This document shows positions 23,693-36,130 of a stretch of DNA of 64,000 nt, piece by piece. The notes beneath the pieces are model-generated. The model did not search any database. It worked only from the letters and a program-made list of their open reading frames with translations, and was not told where the DNA came from. The stretch spans positions 229,846-293,845 of the forward strand of contig JAACJK010000068.1 in NCBI GenBank assembly GCA_013368325.1, in the 5' to 3' direction. The translations under genes and the position numbers were made by a program. Numbering within the stretch: position 1 is the first letter of the stretch; each line of letters starts with the position of its first letter. This stretch comes from Ephemerocybe angulata. Its lineage: Eukaryota; Basidiomycota; Agaricomycetes; Agaricales; Psathyrellaceae.

Positions 23693-23995
23693 GTTGGCTT
23701 CTGGGGACTGGTCAATCAAATACCTCTTAGCCTTTCCCTCAGTATCTCTCGAGGTATCGTACTCACCTAGTTCACGCCCTGGGTAGGAGAGATGCCAAAT
23801 GTGCGATGGGGGCGGTTGAGAGCAAAGGGGTGCGTTGCACCCAGGCTTATAACTGTTCGCTTAGCGTGCATTGTTAAGGACGTGCCCACGCTACTGGGCC
23901 CTTGAGAGCTTTGGCTTAGGGCTTTGAAAGGTCTAGGTATCTCCGTGAGTCCGCCTCCAAAGCGATATGGCCATTGACCCCGTCGCTTTGTATGT

Positions 23996-24021
23996 AAGTG
24001 TGTGTGTGTGTGTGTGTGTAG
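23996..24021. repeat. (GT)n microsatellite
   Basis: About eleven uninterrupted GT units. The surrounding 23693-24064 has no gene. Confidence 0.9.
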
Positions 24022-26281
24022 TTTTCCAAAGGCGGGGCTTATTATAGTCCGTGGTCTGAGGAACCTATGTGGCTTGGCGAATACCGCCAGGGACCCTGAG
24101 ATACTTTACCTGAGCTGAGAAAGTAAATTCGTCGTGTGAAGCAGCACCACCTCGTTCAAGAGCGCTCCCCGAGCTCGGAGAACGGGAGAGTGCTCCCATC
24201 CGGCGTGTGAACAAGTTACCATTCCGCCGTCGGAGAGCCGGCCGAAGGTCGCCGGGTCGAACCCGTGGCGCACTCTTCTTGTCATCGAACCTCGAGCTGC
24301 CCAGCCTCTCCTTCATCCCCAGCCCCCATCCTCGCTCGTCGTCGTCGAAATCTTCGGTGATGTAGCGCATGGACCTTAACCATGCCCAGGCCTGTGGAAA
24401 CATAGTAGCACTCGGCACGCCCACACCTTCCATCGCGCCCATCGGCCTCATCGATATCGATTTTGCAGTGGGGAAGTGTAGATGGACCGCTACCTTCGTC
24501 TAATCAGCAAGATTGGGCGCTCTTGGAGCTTATGGCTGTAATATGGATCGTGAGTAGCATGCATATTCGTGCGAAGACTGAGAGCGCAGTGATCTGGTGT
24601 GTCGTGCTTCGTTATGGACAGTTTGGCCGTACCAACCACCGCATAGGTACTCCAAATGACTGGCTGGTCGACTAGAGGAAGGATACTTTACACTCCGAGA
24701 GGAGGTAGTAGGTCATTCGCCCATCGTTTATTGCCTCCTTGACGACGTATCTTGCCGCCTTCTCCACGTCGCCAGCGCCGCGTTTGCATACCTACCTCCC
24801 GTCAAGGCATCACGACGCAGCTATGACCTCTTTCGACCTGATTTTGATGCCGGCTATGGGCCACTGTGACTCTATCGCGTGCCTCCTCACGATCGATCCT
24901 GTCGTACGTCGTCCGTTCCTGGCATTCGGTTTCATGGTCGATACGTCGAAGCGGCACTCGTAGCGCCGATACCCCGGCGCCGTTTCCATTCTCTCCTTCC
25001 CGTTTCCGTTCTCCCATCGCTACCCAAGGACCTCGAGTTCTGTCTCTGCCCTTGCACCGCTCGCTCATCCTGCTATTTGTCCCCTCCCTGCGCCAAGTGT
25101 TGTTTTCGCAGCCTGAGGCGCGGGGGAAGATTGAATCCAGGGATGTCGTGCGGTACAATTGGCGGTAGAGAATGAGAGGGAGCGATCCGTTTCAACGTAC
25201 GCGTGTTGACTCTTCCTTCACGTCTATCCTTTTTCGGTTGACGATCAGGAGATGATGGAGTTCCGTAACTCGTTGGACTGGCTGCGACTCTCTCCTTCTC
25301 GTGGTCAGAATACGCTCGTTGGGAATGCCTTACTCTCAGCCGAGGGCTAAGGACGTTCTCTCGCTTGTGCGTCCGCCTGACGTTGCGGGTAGCATTTGAG
25401 CGATGGGCTCTGGGCTATAGGTCTGCTCTGGGCTGAAATGGGTCTATCACCAACTAGGTTACACGGGTCATTCGGAGTGTAGCTCTCGTTGCACCGCATC
25501 TCGATCATTGATTTCTCAATGTACTGTAGCCATCCCACCACCACACCCTGTTTCTCCTGGGGAAGCCTTCGCTCCTGAGCGGCCTAGGCACTCTATCCAG
25601 TGCCTATGATGCTGGGGATGATCCTCCTGGTTTACGCAGGTGTGTGGTATGGAAATCGGCGGGGTATGGGGTGAAATCGCGAATATTCTCGTTTTGGACT
25701 GGTCTAGGCTGTGTTGAATATTGGTGAGAACCACCACTTGCGTTCGCACATGCTGCACGCAGTGTGCCTCTCGCATTGGCTGCGGGCTGTCGGCAACAAG
25801 ATTTACTCGCCAGGAAGGCCTAACCGTACGCAGCTTGTTCGTAGAGATTTGTGAGTACAATTCTTGGGGAGAGTTCATCGTCGCTTCCAACCACCCGTTA
25901 TTCTTCGTTGGATATCGTTCATCACCGCCTGCTCAATGTAATTTTTTATCTTTCTCCTCGCTTCGGGTCACCTGTGTAGACAATAGTAAGGCTATGTGGC
26001 GCTACGAGACCCCACAAATGTTCCAAGGTGTACAGAGCGCTATATTGGTGCGGAATCGCGCTCATAGTTCACAGTTCACACTTTGTATCCACATGATTAC
26101 CGTTGTACGATTCCTCACTGGCACGAACTATATGTGAACGGGGAAGAGCACGGAGATGTATGAGTTGCAATTGATAAATTGAGAATACGGATAGACAATG
26201 ATAGGGATTACAAGTGCAAGAATGAAATACAAAATGGAAAATGATAAGAGGGAAATGGGCGATGAGGAAATACAGCAATGC

Positions 26282-26896
26282 TTAAGCATCTTCAGCGAAT
26301 CTGACGATCCTCCAAGTTGCCTTTGGGCGAGCGCTCCTCTCATCGTTCTCGTCGTTCTCCTTGAACTGGGCTTTACCCTTCCCAGCGGGAGGCGCGGATA
26401 CGGTGTAGTCCGCTTTGGGCGCAAGGCGCGCGAGCTCGACGCGCGCAGTGAGGCGCGCGCTCTGGCGTTGGCTGCGCTTGGGGAGAGGTTTGATAGCGCG
26501 ACCCTTCTTCTGTAATTGCAGAATAATATCAACATCCAGGGAGAAAATCGACTGTGAATAAGAGTACATACCTTGGATGAAGTGGACGAAGAGTCGATGA
26601 TTGGCTCATCTGGGATGAGGGCAGGCTTGTTCGCCTCAGTTCCTGCGGTGAACTTGACCGTGTTCTTATATGCCATGCCCATGGTAGCCGGACGACTTTG
26701 GGAGGTGCGAGGAGGAGGTGCGTAAAGAACCAGAACTTTCTTCCCCGTGGACGCAGTGGTATAGGTCCACCCGAGTTCTGGCGCAAAGTTGGTCTCTGAG
26801 CCGGACTTAAAAGAACCATCAGAATCTTATTCTCAAGGGCGAAGGGGAATGTGAACTTACTCCGAGCTGATCGAGGGTGGGTGGGGACTGCGACAT
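26282..26896 (-). CDS. Small protein of unknown function, copy A of a paralogous pair
   Basis: Exons are 26896-26861 (M-S-Q-S-P-P-T-L-D-Q-L-G), 26805-26572 and 26509-26282, giving 165 aa. All junctions are phase 0 and conserved with the copy at 34988-35745. Conserved blocks are K-V-L-V-L-Y-A-P-P-P, N-T-V-K-F-T-x-G-T-E-A-N-K, DEPIIDSSSTSSK, a basic stretch LPKRSQRQSARLTARVE and a final W-R-I-V-x-F-A-E-D-A. No signal peptide or membrane segment. The basic patch could bind nucleic acid; that is a guess. Conservation of the frame and of three exons between two diverged copies supports a real gene. Confidence 0.65.
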
Positions 26897-26984
26897 TTCG
26901 GGCGAGGGAACGGTACGCGGAGAAAGTCGATGTGGGTGGGGGAAGGGAAGAAAGACACAGTCTTTAAACAGAGCTCGATTTTAT

Positions 26985-27130
26985 AGCCCTCACTGGCCTT
27001 TGTACCGCCCGATGTTTAAACTCCCACAAAACCATGTCCGGATTTGGATGTGCTCGTTCGCCCATTGTCAGCCATTGTCACACAAAGCACACGTGTGCGG
27101 TAAGCGGTCGCAAGACGACGACCGATCGTA
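26985..27130 (-). promoter_or_regulatory. Conserved upstream region of the small-protein gene, copy A
   Basis: CCTTTGT, CCACARAACCATGTCCGG, ATTTGGATGTGCTCGTT and GCCCATTGT recur in the same order at 35840-35965. The TTCGCCCA core also occurs in the clade A F-box upstream block. It lies about 90-230 bp upstream of the ATG. Confidence 0.4.
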
Positions 27131-27310
27131 ATAAAGCGCAGCTGACCTATCAAAGGAAGTAGCTCGGGGAGCCTGTGGATTCGGATTATGAAGCCGGTAA
27201 CCAGCACTCGCGCCGTGTCTACACGTGTTCGCTAATCGATGAGGTCTTCTATCTAGCCACTCAATGACGCACCTCTCGTGGTTTCTTTTCAATGCGTATT
27301 CCACTTGTGT

Positions 27311-27813
27311 GTTAGACTTAGTTCGTCTTGCGCTCTACTTTATCCCCACCTTAAGAGTTGGTACCGGTCGAGCCTCCAGCCCATTTGCTCAGGTGGTAGA
27401 TGGACAACTTGATTGAAGGGTTTATGATGGTTGGCGGTCATTTCTACCTCTCTATTCTATCTACGAGGTGGATATATTCTTGTGAATGCCTATGTTTACC
27501 CTAATACGGGTCGTGTGACAACGAGGCGTGGACATAGCGGTCAGATTTCGGGTGGTCTGTAATGATCTCTTAAGAGGCTATCCTTCGAGCTACATTGCAC
27601 TTTGAGAATGTCGAACGACAGCGTGAAGGCCGGACAAGGCAGGGTTCCAAAATATGAGTCACGGGATACGAAATCCATTTTGGGTGGTTATGGTTTGTTT
27701 GCTTTGAACCTTATGTACCAAACGAGGCAATGTTGAAGGTCCGATCAATCACGCGTCTTGTTCTTCAACAACCACCATTGCCACTCTTCCTTCGATTCCA
27801 TAACCATCTTACC
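27311..27813 (+). promoter_or_regulatory. Upstream region of G11 with a block shared with G17
   Basis: 27640-27715 (GTTCCAAAAT, GAGTCACGGG, AAATCCATTTTGGGTGG, TTATGGTTTGTTTG) is nearly identical to 55870-55945 upstream of G17. This shows that the duplication included the promoter. No ORF is supported here. Confidence 0.5.
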
Positions 27814-30163
27814 ATGGGGAAGAGGAAAGCACGTTCGCAGAAGAAGTCTGTTCCGAGCAAGAAGGTGAAGCTGGATGAGAATGAAGTCTCAACTTCTTCG
27901 GTGCGTATTCGTTCACTGCAATGCCCGGCGTAGTGTTCACTGGAGGCCTGATAGGGAACTTCCCAGCAGCAGGATACGCAAGGAGCATCCATCGCGCCAG
28001 CGATACTGGCCGAGACACCGACTAGCGGGCAATCAGGGACCGAGGAAGCTACCGTGCTGACTGGACAGGCGCTGGGCGCAGGCACCGCAGAAGCGACAGA
28101 GGAAGGAGAAGGAGTTACCGTGCCGACCGCGGTTAGCGAGCTGGCCGTGAAAGACACAGAGGCTATTCCATCTGCGAATACCGAAACAACGTCTACCGAG
28201 AAGCAAGCGGACGAAGAATCTATCAACCAAACTTTGACCACAGCCGAGAAGGTGCGTGAATCTCCACGATCGGACGTCCACTTTTGGGTACTGACAGAGA
28301 TGACCCCCGGTATAGGCTATGCTCGAGCCCAATATCCTCATGCACATCTTCTATAAGATCATTGTACAGGTCCCTTTCATCACCCCGGGCGGGTTCAATA
28401 CCCCGATGTCTTTCATGGGGTACTGGCGTCCTATTATCGACTGTGCCGCGCGTGCGAATCTTCAAAGCGTCTGTAAACAGTGGGCGCACCTGATAGCCAA
28501 TAACGTCAGGTTCTGGAGAGATATCCATATCGACGGCAATCGTATCCCCTCCCCTCCCAAGATGTGGAGGAAGGGATCGAGATCCGATCCCGAGAACTAT
28601 GTGGAGCCACCTCACGAGGGCGAGGGCGAGATACCTGCTGTCAGCATTATGGGCGAGTTATCGAGAGCAGCCCTGTCAGTCGAACGAAGTCAAGATTCTC
28701 TCATCAACCTTGTCTTGGTAGACCCGACGTATGACCCATCTCCTGGAGTCAAGGAATTTGGACGACCTTTCTTGCCTAGACCCGGGGTAGTCGAGCTCAT
28801 CCAAGCAGTCATGGACAAACCAATGATTGGGAGCCTCTCTATCATTACAAAGGATGTTCACTTTGCCAAGGACCTGTTCGATCCCGGCGTATACCTCGAC
28901 GAGCGATCCATGTCAGACCATGAACTGACGCTTACCGACACCGAGAAGATCTCACTCGCCTGCGACGGCAAAGAGTCTGACCATCTCGACGTCTCCACCC
29001 TTCCACCCTCCACCATCGACACCTTCAACGGAATCAAAACTCGGAGGCAGCGCGCAATCGAGGCTGCAGACGAGATCGAAAACGAAAAGCTCAGAACGAA
29101 GTACAAAGTCTGGCCGAAACTGCATACCCTCCGAATCTGTACGAGGGGCAAAGGATGGATGTCTGACCGAGTGCGATGCGCTCTTCCAGCGATCCGAGCT
29201 CCAGCGCTCCGCAACCTGGAACTCGACCTCTACTACGGAGGGAACAGGATTCATCTCTGGACCTTTCCGTACGCGCAGCTCACCCATCTCACTCTCTCAA
29301 CTGAGGAACGGAGTAGCATTATACTTGGTATCCTTGCTCGCTGCGCCTCACTCGAGAGCCTCACTATTACTTTGCGCCGGAACCCAGACCAGGCCGAGTT
29401 CCCACATTCTTCGAAGCATGTTGTGCTCGCCCTCCTCAAGAGCCTGTCCGTCCAAATCAAAGTTTCCCCTGCCCATGATCATGATTCTAAAGTCGGAAGA
29501 CGCTTTCTCGACTATATCACCACGCCTCGCCTCCAGTCGCTCAGGTTCATTACCCGCATCATCGGCAGAGCGTATCCCATCATCTATCTCCTCAAGCGAT
29601 CTCACTGTCAGCTGCGCGAACTTTACCTCGACTTCTGTTCCTCCGACCTGTACCCCAATTCCGGGAAGGACGACTTGGACCCGTTCTCAGAAGAATTCGA
29701 TCTACACGAGCTAATCTACTTCGTCGCGCCCACGGTGGAGACCCTCGCCATTCAATCTGGAGTAATGGACATCTCCTTTCTCAGAACGCTATCGGCGCCG
29801 CATTTGCAGAAAATTACAATTCTCTGCTTTGGAAGAATACTGGCGCCATTCATGGGCCAACGTATCGAAATGGATGGTCATGCCTACGGTGTTGCTCTTT
29901 CCTTTTTGCGGTGGGCTGAGACATGGATGAAGGGGGCCACGGTGGAAGAGAAGTCAAAGCGTCGCATTCAATTTGTTGCTGGTCCCGCATCGGATGGGTT
30001 CTGCGGTGGTACCGACGCTTTCTATGGAAGGAGCAAGTGCGAGAAATGCATTCGAATCCCGGCTCCTACTAACGTCAGAGAAATGGTGTCCACGATTCGT
30101 GCGATGGGAGGGAAGGTTAATGTGTGGTGGACGGCGCTCAAGCAGATTAAATCTAGAGATTAG
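27814..30163 (+). CDS. G11: F-box/LRR-like protein, clade B (intact reference)
   Basis: Exons are 27814-27900, 27955-28251 and 28316-30163, 743 aa, phase 0. Exon 1 encodes M-G-K-R-K-A-R-S-Q-K-K (basic, NLS-like). Exon 2 is Ala/Thr/Glu-rich and probably disordered. Exon 3 opens with an F-box-like helix (MLEPNILMHIFYKIIVQ) and ANLQSVCKQWAHLIANN, then W-R-D-I-H-I-D-G-N-R-I-P-S-P-P and LVLVDPTYDPSPG. LRR-like strands follow (LHTLRIC, APALRNLELDLYY, FPYAQLTHLTLST, LESLTITL). The C-terminus has paired Cys (CGGTDAF..., KCEKC) and ends V-N-V-W-W-T-A-L-K. It closely matches G17, which is broken. Confidence 0.8.
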
Positions 30164-30766
30164 TTCTTAGCTAATGTATAACGCTGAGAGTAGTTAATAA
30201 TCGTCTCGATTTTATACCAACACAATACTAGTCTCTACTTCAATCGATTTGTCGCTTGTGATTAAGGAATGCATAGCATGCGGATTACGGGCGCAGGGGT
30301 GAGCATGGTGCTTTTCTCGTTTCCCAGCTATACTAGGATGCTGAAGTAGGATGAGTGCGCTCCCAGTCTATGCAAAGCTGGGCCTCCTGACCCTAAACCA
30401 CATGTCGACTCGTTCGTCTGTTCAGCGTTCTTTTCCGATCCTCGAGGTGTGACTCCGCTCGGCGAACGTCCTTTCTCCTCCTTCACGCTCAGTATCCCGC
30501 GCTTTGGTGGATGTCTCTCCTCTGCGCACGCGGAAAGCTTAGAATAAAGAGAGACGACGGCAAGCAAAGAAGGCTCGAGAGCAAAGATAAACAAACGTAA
30601 TGGGGAAACAAGCATAATATGGCTAGATTAGTGCTGTTATAATGAACCGATACGGCAAGGGATACACGTATGCTGAAAGCTGGCAACTCGGCGAAGGAGC
30701 TAACTATAAGTCGGATGTAATGAACCGACATGAGGACTGATAGCCCGGTAAGAGCATATTGTAATA
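30164..30766. other. Intergenic, no gene seen
   Basis: Convergent 3' ends of G11 and the DJ-1/PfpI gene. Short frames only. Confidence 0.4.
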
Positions 30767-31450
30767 CTAGTCGAGCTTGACACCGTCCAGAAGGTACTTG
30801 AAAGGGTCAGGCTGAGCTGGATTCGCCTGGTACTCGAAGAGCTCGGAAGCCAGTTTATTGACCTCAGGATCGAAATTGACGCGCGCAAACTCAGCGGCCA
30901 AGTCCAATCCCGACGTCACCCCCGCCGCAGTCCAAATCTTCCCATCCACCACAAACCGCGCGTCCTTGACCCAAGTCACATTCCTGAACTGATCGAACTG
31001 CCCCTGTTCGACTATGAGCTTCAACGCGTACTTGTTCGTCGCCGCGCGCCGCCCATCCAACAAGCCCGTCTGGACGAGGTGCAGACCGCCACCGCAGACC
31101 GTCAAAAGGGCTTTGAGCTGCGGGAAGCGGGACTGGATGAACTTGGTAGCCTGGGGAGGGAACTTGTGGAATATGTCGGCGCCGGGGATGATGAGGTAGT
31201 CGAGCTTGGGCGCCTTCTCGAATGTGGTCGTGGCAAATTGAGGAGGGCCGGAGGAAGCAACGACCGGGTTGAAGTCGTTGGATTCGGAGATGTAGTGCCA
31301 GGTGATGTTGGGGGCTTTGGAAACGAGCGCGGGAGGGGCAACGTCGCTGAGGAATTTCTGCGAGTGGCTTTGAATGTAGTCGACTGGACCAGCGAGGTCG
31401 AGCCACTGGTAGGAGCGGAGAAGGAGGACACCGAATTGGATGGCTTTCAT
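30767..31450 (-). CDS. DJ-1/PfpI (ThiJ-like) family protein
   Basis: Intronless, 227 aa, the usual length for this family. The N-terminus has the V-L-L-L-R-S-Y-Q-W-L-D-L-A-G-P strand-loop. The nucleophile elbow is L-T-V-C-G-G-G-L with candidate Cys119, followed by the family hallmark G-L-L-D-G-R-R-A-A-T-N. T-A-A-G-V-T-S-G-L-D supplies the second conserved turn. This subgroup includes isonitrile hydratases and uncharacterised fungal amidotransferase-like proteins; I cannot assign the substrate. It is cytosolic, as no signal peptide is visible. Confidence 0.85.
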   Translation of the reverse strand: MKAIQFGVLLLRSYQWLDLAGPVDYIQSHSQKFLSDVAPPALVSKAPNITWHYISESNDFNPVVASSGPPQFATTTFEKAPKLDYLIIPGADIFHKFPPQATKFIQSRFPQLKALLTVCGGGLHLVQTGLLDGRRAATNKYALKLIVEQGQFDQFRNVTWVKDARFVVDGKIWTAAGVTSGLDLAAEFARVNFDPEVNKLASELFEYQANPAQPDPFKYLLDGVKLD

Positions 31451-32407
31451 GGTTAACTAAGTTCTGTAGAGGGTTTTGGATATCTGTTGGTCTGTTTCAA
31501 TCTGGTAAAGTATAACTCGACTTTATACTCGTTTGCCGATAGTATGGGTCTTATTGGGACTTTGGCTTTGGCACTGGGAGTTGCCAAGGCCAGCGTCCGC
31601 AGCTCTGGATTACAGATCCTAGCTTACAGACTTCGTAGGTGGTCCCATTTCATGGAGTCACGGACGTACGAGAACGGTGGATGATAAAGCGGAGTCAGGC
31701 GATAATCTCCCATATAGTACGATGAGTTTCTGGAATGGGTTTACACCATTCGCATGCCGATCTGCAATTCCACGTAGAGTTTACACTTCATCGAACCTCC
31801 GCTTCGATCTCAAGCACTGTAAAACGATAAACTTGAATACGTCGTAGGACTCAGAGTCGAGATACAAACCAATAAAATGGGGCCAAGCCATATTCCTCAA
31901 GCGAATGCACCATGCCTGGGAGGGGGTTTCGTGATTTAACCATTGAACGGAACCTTTACCCTAACTGCGCATCCTTCCCTTCCTTACTGTATTAGGGTGT
32001 CCGGACGCCACGGGCAAAGGCCACCTCTCGACACAACCATTCGCACTGTATACATCTGTCCACCGAGCACGTCGCTTTGTAAGTAGTGTAGAGCTGCGGC
32101 TTATTACGCCGCTGCGCAATCTCTCGCCATTTCGTGATTTGGAGCAACATCAGTGCGCGACTGGATATCGATAAGGAATGTTCTCCGCTGTGTCTCGCCG
32201 TCGTGCCCGATGGTGCCTGCCGCCTGCGCATGGGTTCGTATCGGAACTTTGTTTTCGGGTGACTATCGCTTGATAGCTTAGCTATTCAGATTGTATGGTG
32301 GCGATACAATATAATCTATACATTTCTTCACCACAAGGTGCCATAGGCCGCGGTAAGCAAGTCGTTTTTCCGAGGAAACGCGTTCGGTTCGACGCGTACG
32401 AATACCG
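31451..32407. other. Intergenic, no gene seen
   Basis: A minus frame at 31992-32231 and a plus frame at 31487-31684 have no support from splice context or homology. Confidence 0.4.
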
Positions 32408-35400
32408 CTAGTGACTCTGAAATTTCGCGCTTGACCTGAGCTGAGAAGGTACCTGTGTCATATGCAGCAGCACTGGCTCGTTCAAGGGCTCCCCGAGCTT
32501 GAGCATTGAAGAACAGGAGTACCCCGCTACACTCCCCCGGCGTGTGACCAGATCACCGTTCCGACGCCGTCGGAGAGCCGGCCGACGGTCGCCCGATTCA
32601 AGCCGTAACTTCTTGTCATCGAACCTCGACCTTTGCTGCCCTGCCTCCCTTCGTCCCCAGCCCCATCTTCGCTTCTCGCCGCCGTAACTTCGATGATGTT
32701 GGGAATGGAGCTTGTCCATACCCAGGGAAGTAGAATCATAGTCATACTCGGTACGCCCACCTCCCATCGCGCCCATCGGCACCATCGATATCGACTCTGC
32801 GGTGGAAAAATGTCGATGGAGGGCTAGCGTCGTCGAATCGAAGAGATCAAGAACGTTTAAGAACTCTTGGAGCTTATGGCTGTCGTGCGCGCAGTGCGAG
32901 CTTGCAAAGACTGGGAACGCAGTGATCTGGTGCGTCGTGCTTCGTGACGGGGCGTTTAGGCGTACTAACCACCGCACAGGTACGCCAAATAACTAGCGGG
33001 TCGACGAGCAGAGAGACATCTACCTCTCCGAAACATGGTAGTGGTTCGTTCACCCATCCCTGACTGCATACCTGACGTCCCTTGATGACTTCTCCACGTT
33101 GAAAGTCCCGCGTCCACACTACACGAGGCTGTAGCGACGACCTCTTTCGACCTGCTCCTGATATCATGTATGGCCGACTATGACTCTGTCGCGTGCCTCC
33201 TCACGATTGACCCTGTCGTACGTCGTCCGTTCATGGCGTCCGGTTGCATGGTCGATATGTCGAAAGCGCGCACTCGTAGCGCCGATACACCAGCGGCGTT
33301 TCCCATTCTCTCCGTCCCGTTTCCGCTCTCCCATCCCCCGAAAACCGCGTTACCCGAGAACCTCGATTTCTATCTCTGCCCTTGCACCGCTTACCGGCCC
33401 TGCCCCTCTATTCGCCCCCTTCCTGCACCAGGCGTTGGGTCTGGGCCGTTGGGGATGTGCCATGTGAGTGGTAACGATTGGCGGTAGAGGATGAGATTGA
33501 GGACGGTCCGGACTCCGGTTAAGGGTACAGATGTTAACTTTTCCCCGTCTCTATCTCCCCTTTGCTTACGATCAGGAGATGATGGCGTTTTTGGGGGAGT
33601 GGATTGAGGACTGGGCGCTTCAGCTCTCTCCTCGCTGTCAGAATACGTCCGCTCGTGATCTCTTCCTCTCATTTGAGGGGTAATCCTGGGTAATCACATC
33701 CTCTCGGTAGGTTTGACGTTGCGGGTTCTAGTTATCGCCGCGATCTCATCGTCTCTTCGCATCTACGAAGTAGCATGCGTGCGATGCGCTCTGGGCTGTA
33801 GTCCTGCTTCCCTTTGATTGCACGGATCATTCTGAGAGTACCTCTCACCAAACCGCACCTCGCTCCTTCGTTTCTCAATCTACCACAGCCACTCCGCCAC
33901 CATACCCAGTTTCTTCTGACAACGCACTCGCCCCTCAGTGCCCGAGGCACTCCATCAAGTGCCTATGATGCTAGGGACGATGGGTCATCGGTAGCTGTGG
34001 TGTGGAAATCAGCAGGCTATGGGAAATGGCGAATAGTCTCGTTTTGCGCTGTTTATTTTGCATTGAATAGTAGTGAGAACGACCACTCGTTCCACATCGC
34101 TAGAGGTTTCGAGTGTCTATGTGGTCGTTGTTCTTATGTTCGCCATACTCGTTGGTTGTCGGTGGCATGCGTTGTATCTATCCCTTTGGTCTTTTTATTG
34201 TTGAATTCCTGCAGAACGGATACATTCCTAGACTCAGATTTGCGACTGCTCCCCTCCCCGGAGGCACCGTTGAGTATTCACCTAACCGCCTTGGGACTAT
34301 ACACGATCCAATGTAGGTACACCAGATGGGCCGCCTTGGCGTCGGTGCAATCTATCCAGTGTTCAACATTATTGAAGACTGGTTTTGATGTCATGCTTGT
34401 TCCGACGCACGCTGCGCACAGTGTGCTTCTCGCATCGATTGCAAGTTATTGGCGACGAGGTTTCCAGGTTGGGAGGGCCGAACCGTAAGGAGCTCGTTCG
34501 TAGAGATTTGTTAGTGTGGTTCTGGGGGAGCGTTCGTCGGCGCCTCCATAGCGCTTTCACTCGGTATCGAATGGGCAGATTAGACTGGTCGAACATGGAA
34601 GTCGACTAGCATCGAGCTCGTTGTTTCTCTGCCATTCATTTGAATGTGCAGGCGCACTTCGTCGTCGACCTTATCTGTACGGCTCTTGGGTGCAGGCAAT
34701 AGTAGGGCTATAGATTTGGCTACGACAGTTCCACAACGTACAGAGCGGTATCTTGATCAGAACCGAAGTTTTACGCTTCCTCGCCATATGATTAATGTCG
34801 GACGATTCCTTACTGACACGAAACTGTGCTACATGTCGAACGCGGAAGATCACACTGGTGTACGAGTTGCAATCGATGGATTGAGAATATGGATAAAGAA
34901 CGAAAAGGATTAGAAGTACAATACAAGGATGAAATATAAACTACAAATGATATGAGGAAAACAGGTGATTGAGAGCACACAGACATGTTAGGCATCTTCA
35001 GCGAATTTGACGATCCTCCAAGATGTGTTTGGGCGAGTAGAGTTCTTGCTGTCCTTGTCGTTCTCGTCGCTCTGGGCTCTACCCTTTGGCGCGGGCGCGG
35101 ATGCGATGCAGTCAGCTTTGGGCGCGGCTTTCGGCGCGAGTCGCGCAACCTCAACGCGCGCGGTGAGCCGGGCGCTCTGGCGTTGGCTACGCTTGGGGAG
35201 AGGCAGGATGACTCGAGCCTTCTCCTTTAATGAAGAGATAACATCAATATCCAGGGAGAAAATGGATTGTGAATGAAGATACATACCTTGGAGGAGGTGG
35301 ACGAAGAATCGATGATTGGCTCATCTGTTATGAGAGCACCCTTGTTCGCCTCAGTTCCTTCAGTGAACTTGACCGTGTTCTCCTCCACCGCGGGCATGGG

Positions 35401-36130
35401 ATCCGGATGAACTTGGGAGTTGCCAGGAGGAGGTGCGAAGAGCACGAGAACTTCCTTGCTCCTGGACGCATAGGTGCTGCTCGAGTCGAGTTCTGGAGCG
35501 ACGTCGCCCTCTGAGTTGGGCTCGACTAGCAGGGCTTCCTTGAGGTACTCCTTGCGCCTCATATGGATGGGCTTCCCATCAAGGAGAGGATGCTTTGGTA
35601 GGACGAGGGTAGGAGTCAGGAGGTGTGACTTGCGCGCCAAGTAGAAGGGGAAGGGCTTAAAAAGCGATCAGAATTTAACACTCAACTGCGGTGGGGAATG
35701 TGAACTTACTCCGAGCTTATCGAGAGCGGGACGGGACTGCGACATTCCGGGAGAGGGCAAGGTATGCAGAGAAAGTCGAGGTGAGTGGGTGAAAGAAAGA
35801 AAGGAGGACTCAGTTTTCAACCGAGATCGCTTTATAACCCCACTATGGCCCATTGGCCTTTGTGTCGTCCAATGTTCAAAAGTCCCACAGAACCATGTCC
35901 GGATTTGGATGTGCTCGTTTTGCCCATTGTTGCATGAAGCACGCGTGTACGATAAGCGGTCGTAAACGACAACCGATCTCAACCAAAGCGCAGGTGACGC
36001 GTTGAACAAAGCAAATCGCTCGGGGAAGCTGGGGACTTGGATTATGAAGCCAGTAAGCCGCAATCTCGGCGTGTCACCACGTGTTCGTTAAACGATGAAA
36101 TTTTCTATGTAGCCACTCAATGACGCGCCT
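32408..36130. repeat. Duplicated segment, copy B
   Basis: Partner of 24065-27310, same orientation, with 5.1 kb between them containing G11 and the DJ-1/PfpI gene. Alignment is good in the gene at its right end and patchy elsewhere. The part from 33.1 to 34.5 kb keeps DNA similarity but no shared open frame. Copy B is about 480 bp longer. Around 33571-33682 it has a short frame starting E-M-M-A-F-L-G-E-W-I whose copy A counterpart starts E-M-M-E-F-R-N-S-L; both end E-G-stop. Confidence 0.65.
34988..35745 (-). CDS. Small protein of unknown function, copy B of a paralogous pair
   Basis: Exons are 35745-35710 (M-S-Q-S-R-P-A-L-D-K-L-G), 35655-35287 and 35224-34988, giving 213 aa, phase 0, with the same intron positions as 26282-26896. 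It has an extra ~45-residue N-terminal segment (LARKSHLLTPTLVLPKHPLL ...) that copy A lacks, so copy A may have lost it. The shared blocks include E-N-T-V-K-F-T-E-G-T-E-A-N-K, IIDSSSTSSK, LPKRSQRQSARLTARVEVAR and W-R-I-V-K-F-A-E-D-A. No known domain recognised. Confidence 0.65.

Larger units (their letters stand above)
24065..27310. repeat. Duplicated segment, copy A
   Basis: It aligns by eye with 32408-36130 over nearly the full length. Shared landmarks are AGCTGAGAA and CTCGTTCAAG at the start, GGCCGGCTCTCCGACGGCG, GTGCCTCCTCACGATYGA, TCAGGAGATGATGG, AACCATGTCCGGATTTGG and a small gene at the end. Between 24.1 and 26.1 kb no frame is convincing: the copies differ by frame-changing indels, so this part looks like a decayed gene or genes. 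The minus frame 24065-24451 shares S-R-F-D-D-K-K with copy B but has no other support. Confidence 0.7.

Noticed and set aside
24240..24265. GGGTCGAACCCG resembling a tRNA T-arm
   Set aside because: No acceptor stem, D-arm or anticodon arm can be folded around it, and it lies in the decayed duplicated segment.
24802..25175. Overlapping + and - strand frames of about 100 codons
   Set aside because: Not conserved as open frames in copy B; indels change frame between the copies.
30328..30731. Hydrophobic minus frames between G11 and the DJ-1 gene
   Set aside because: Likely chance frames in the 3' region; no start context or paralog.
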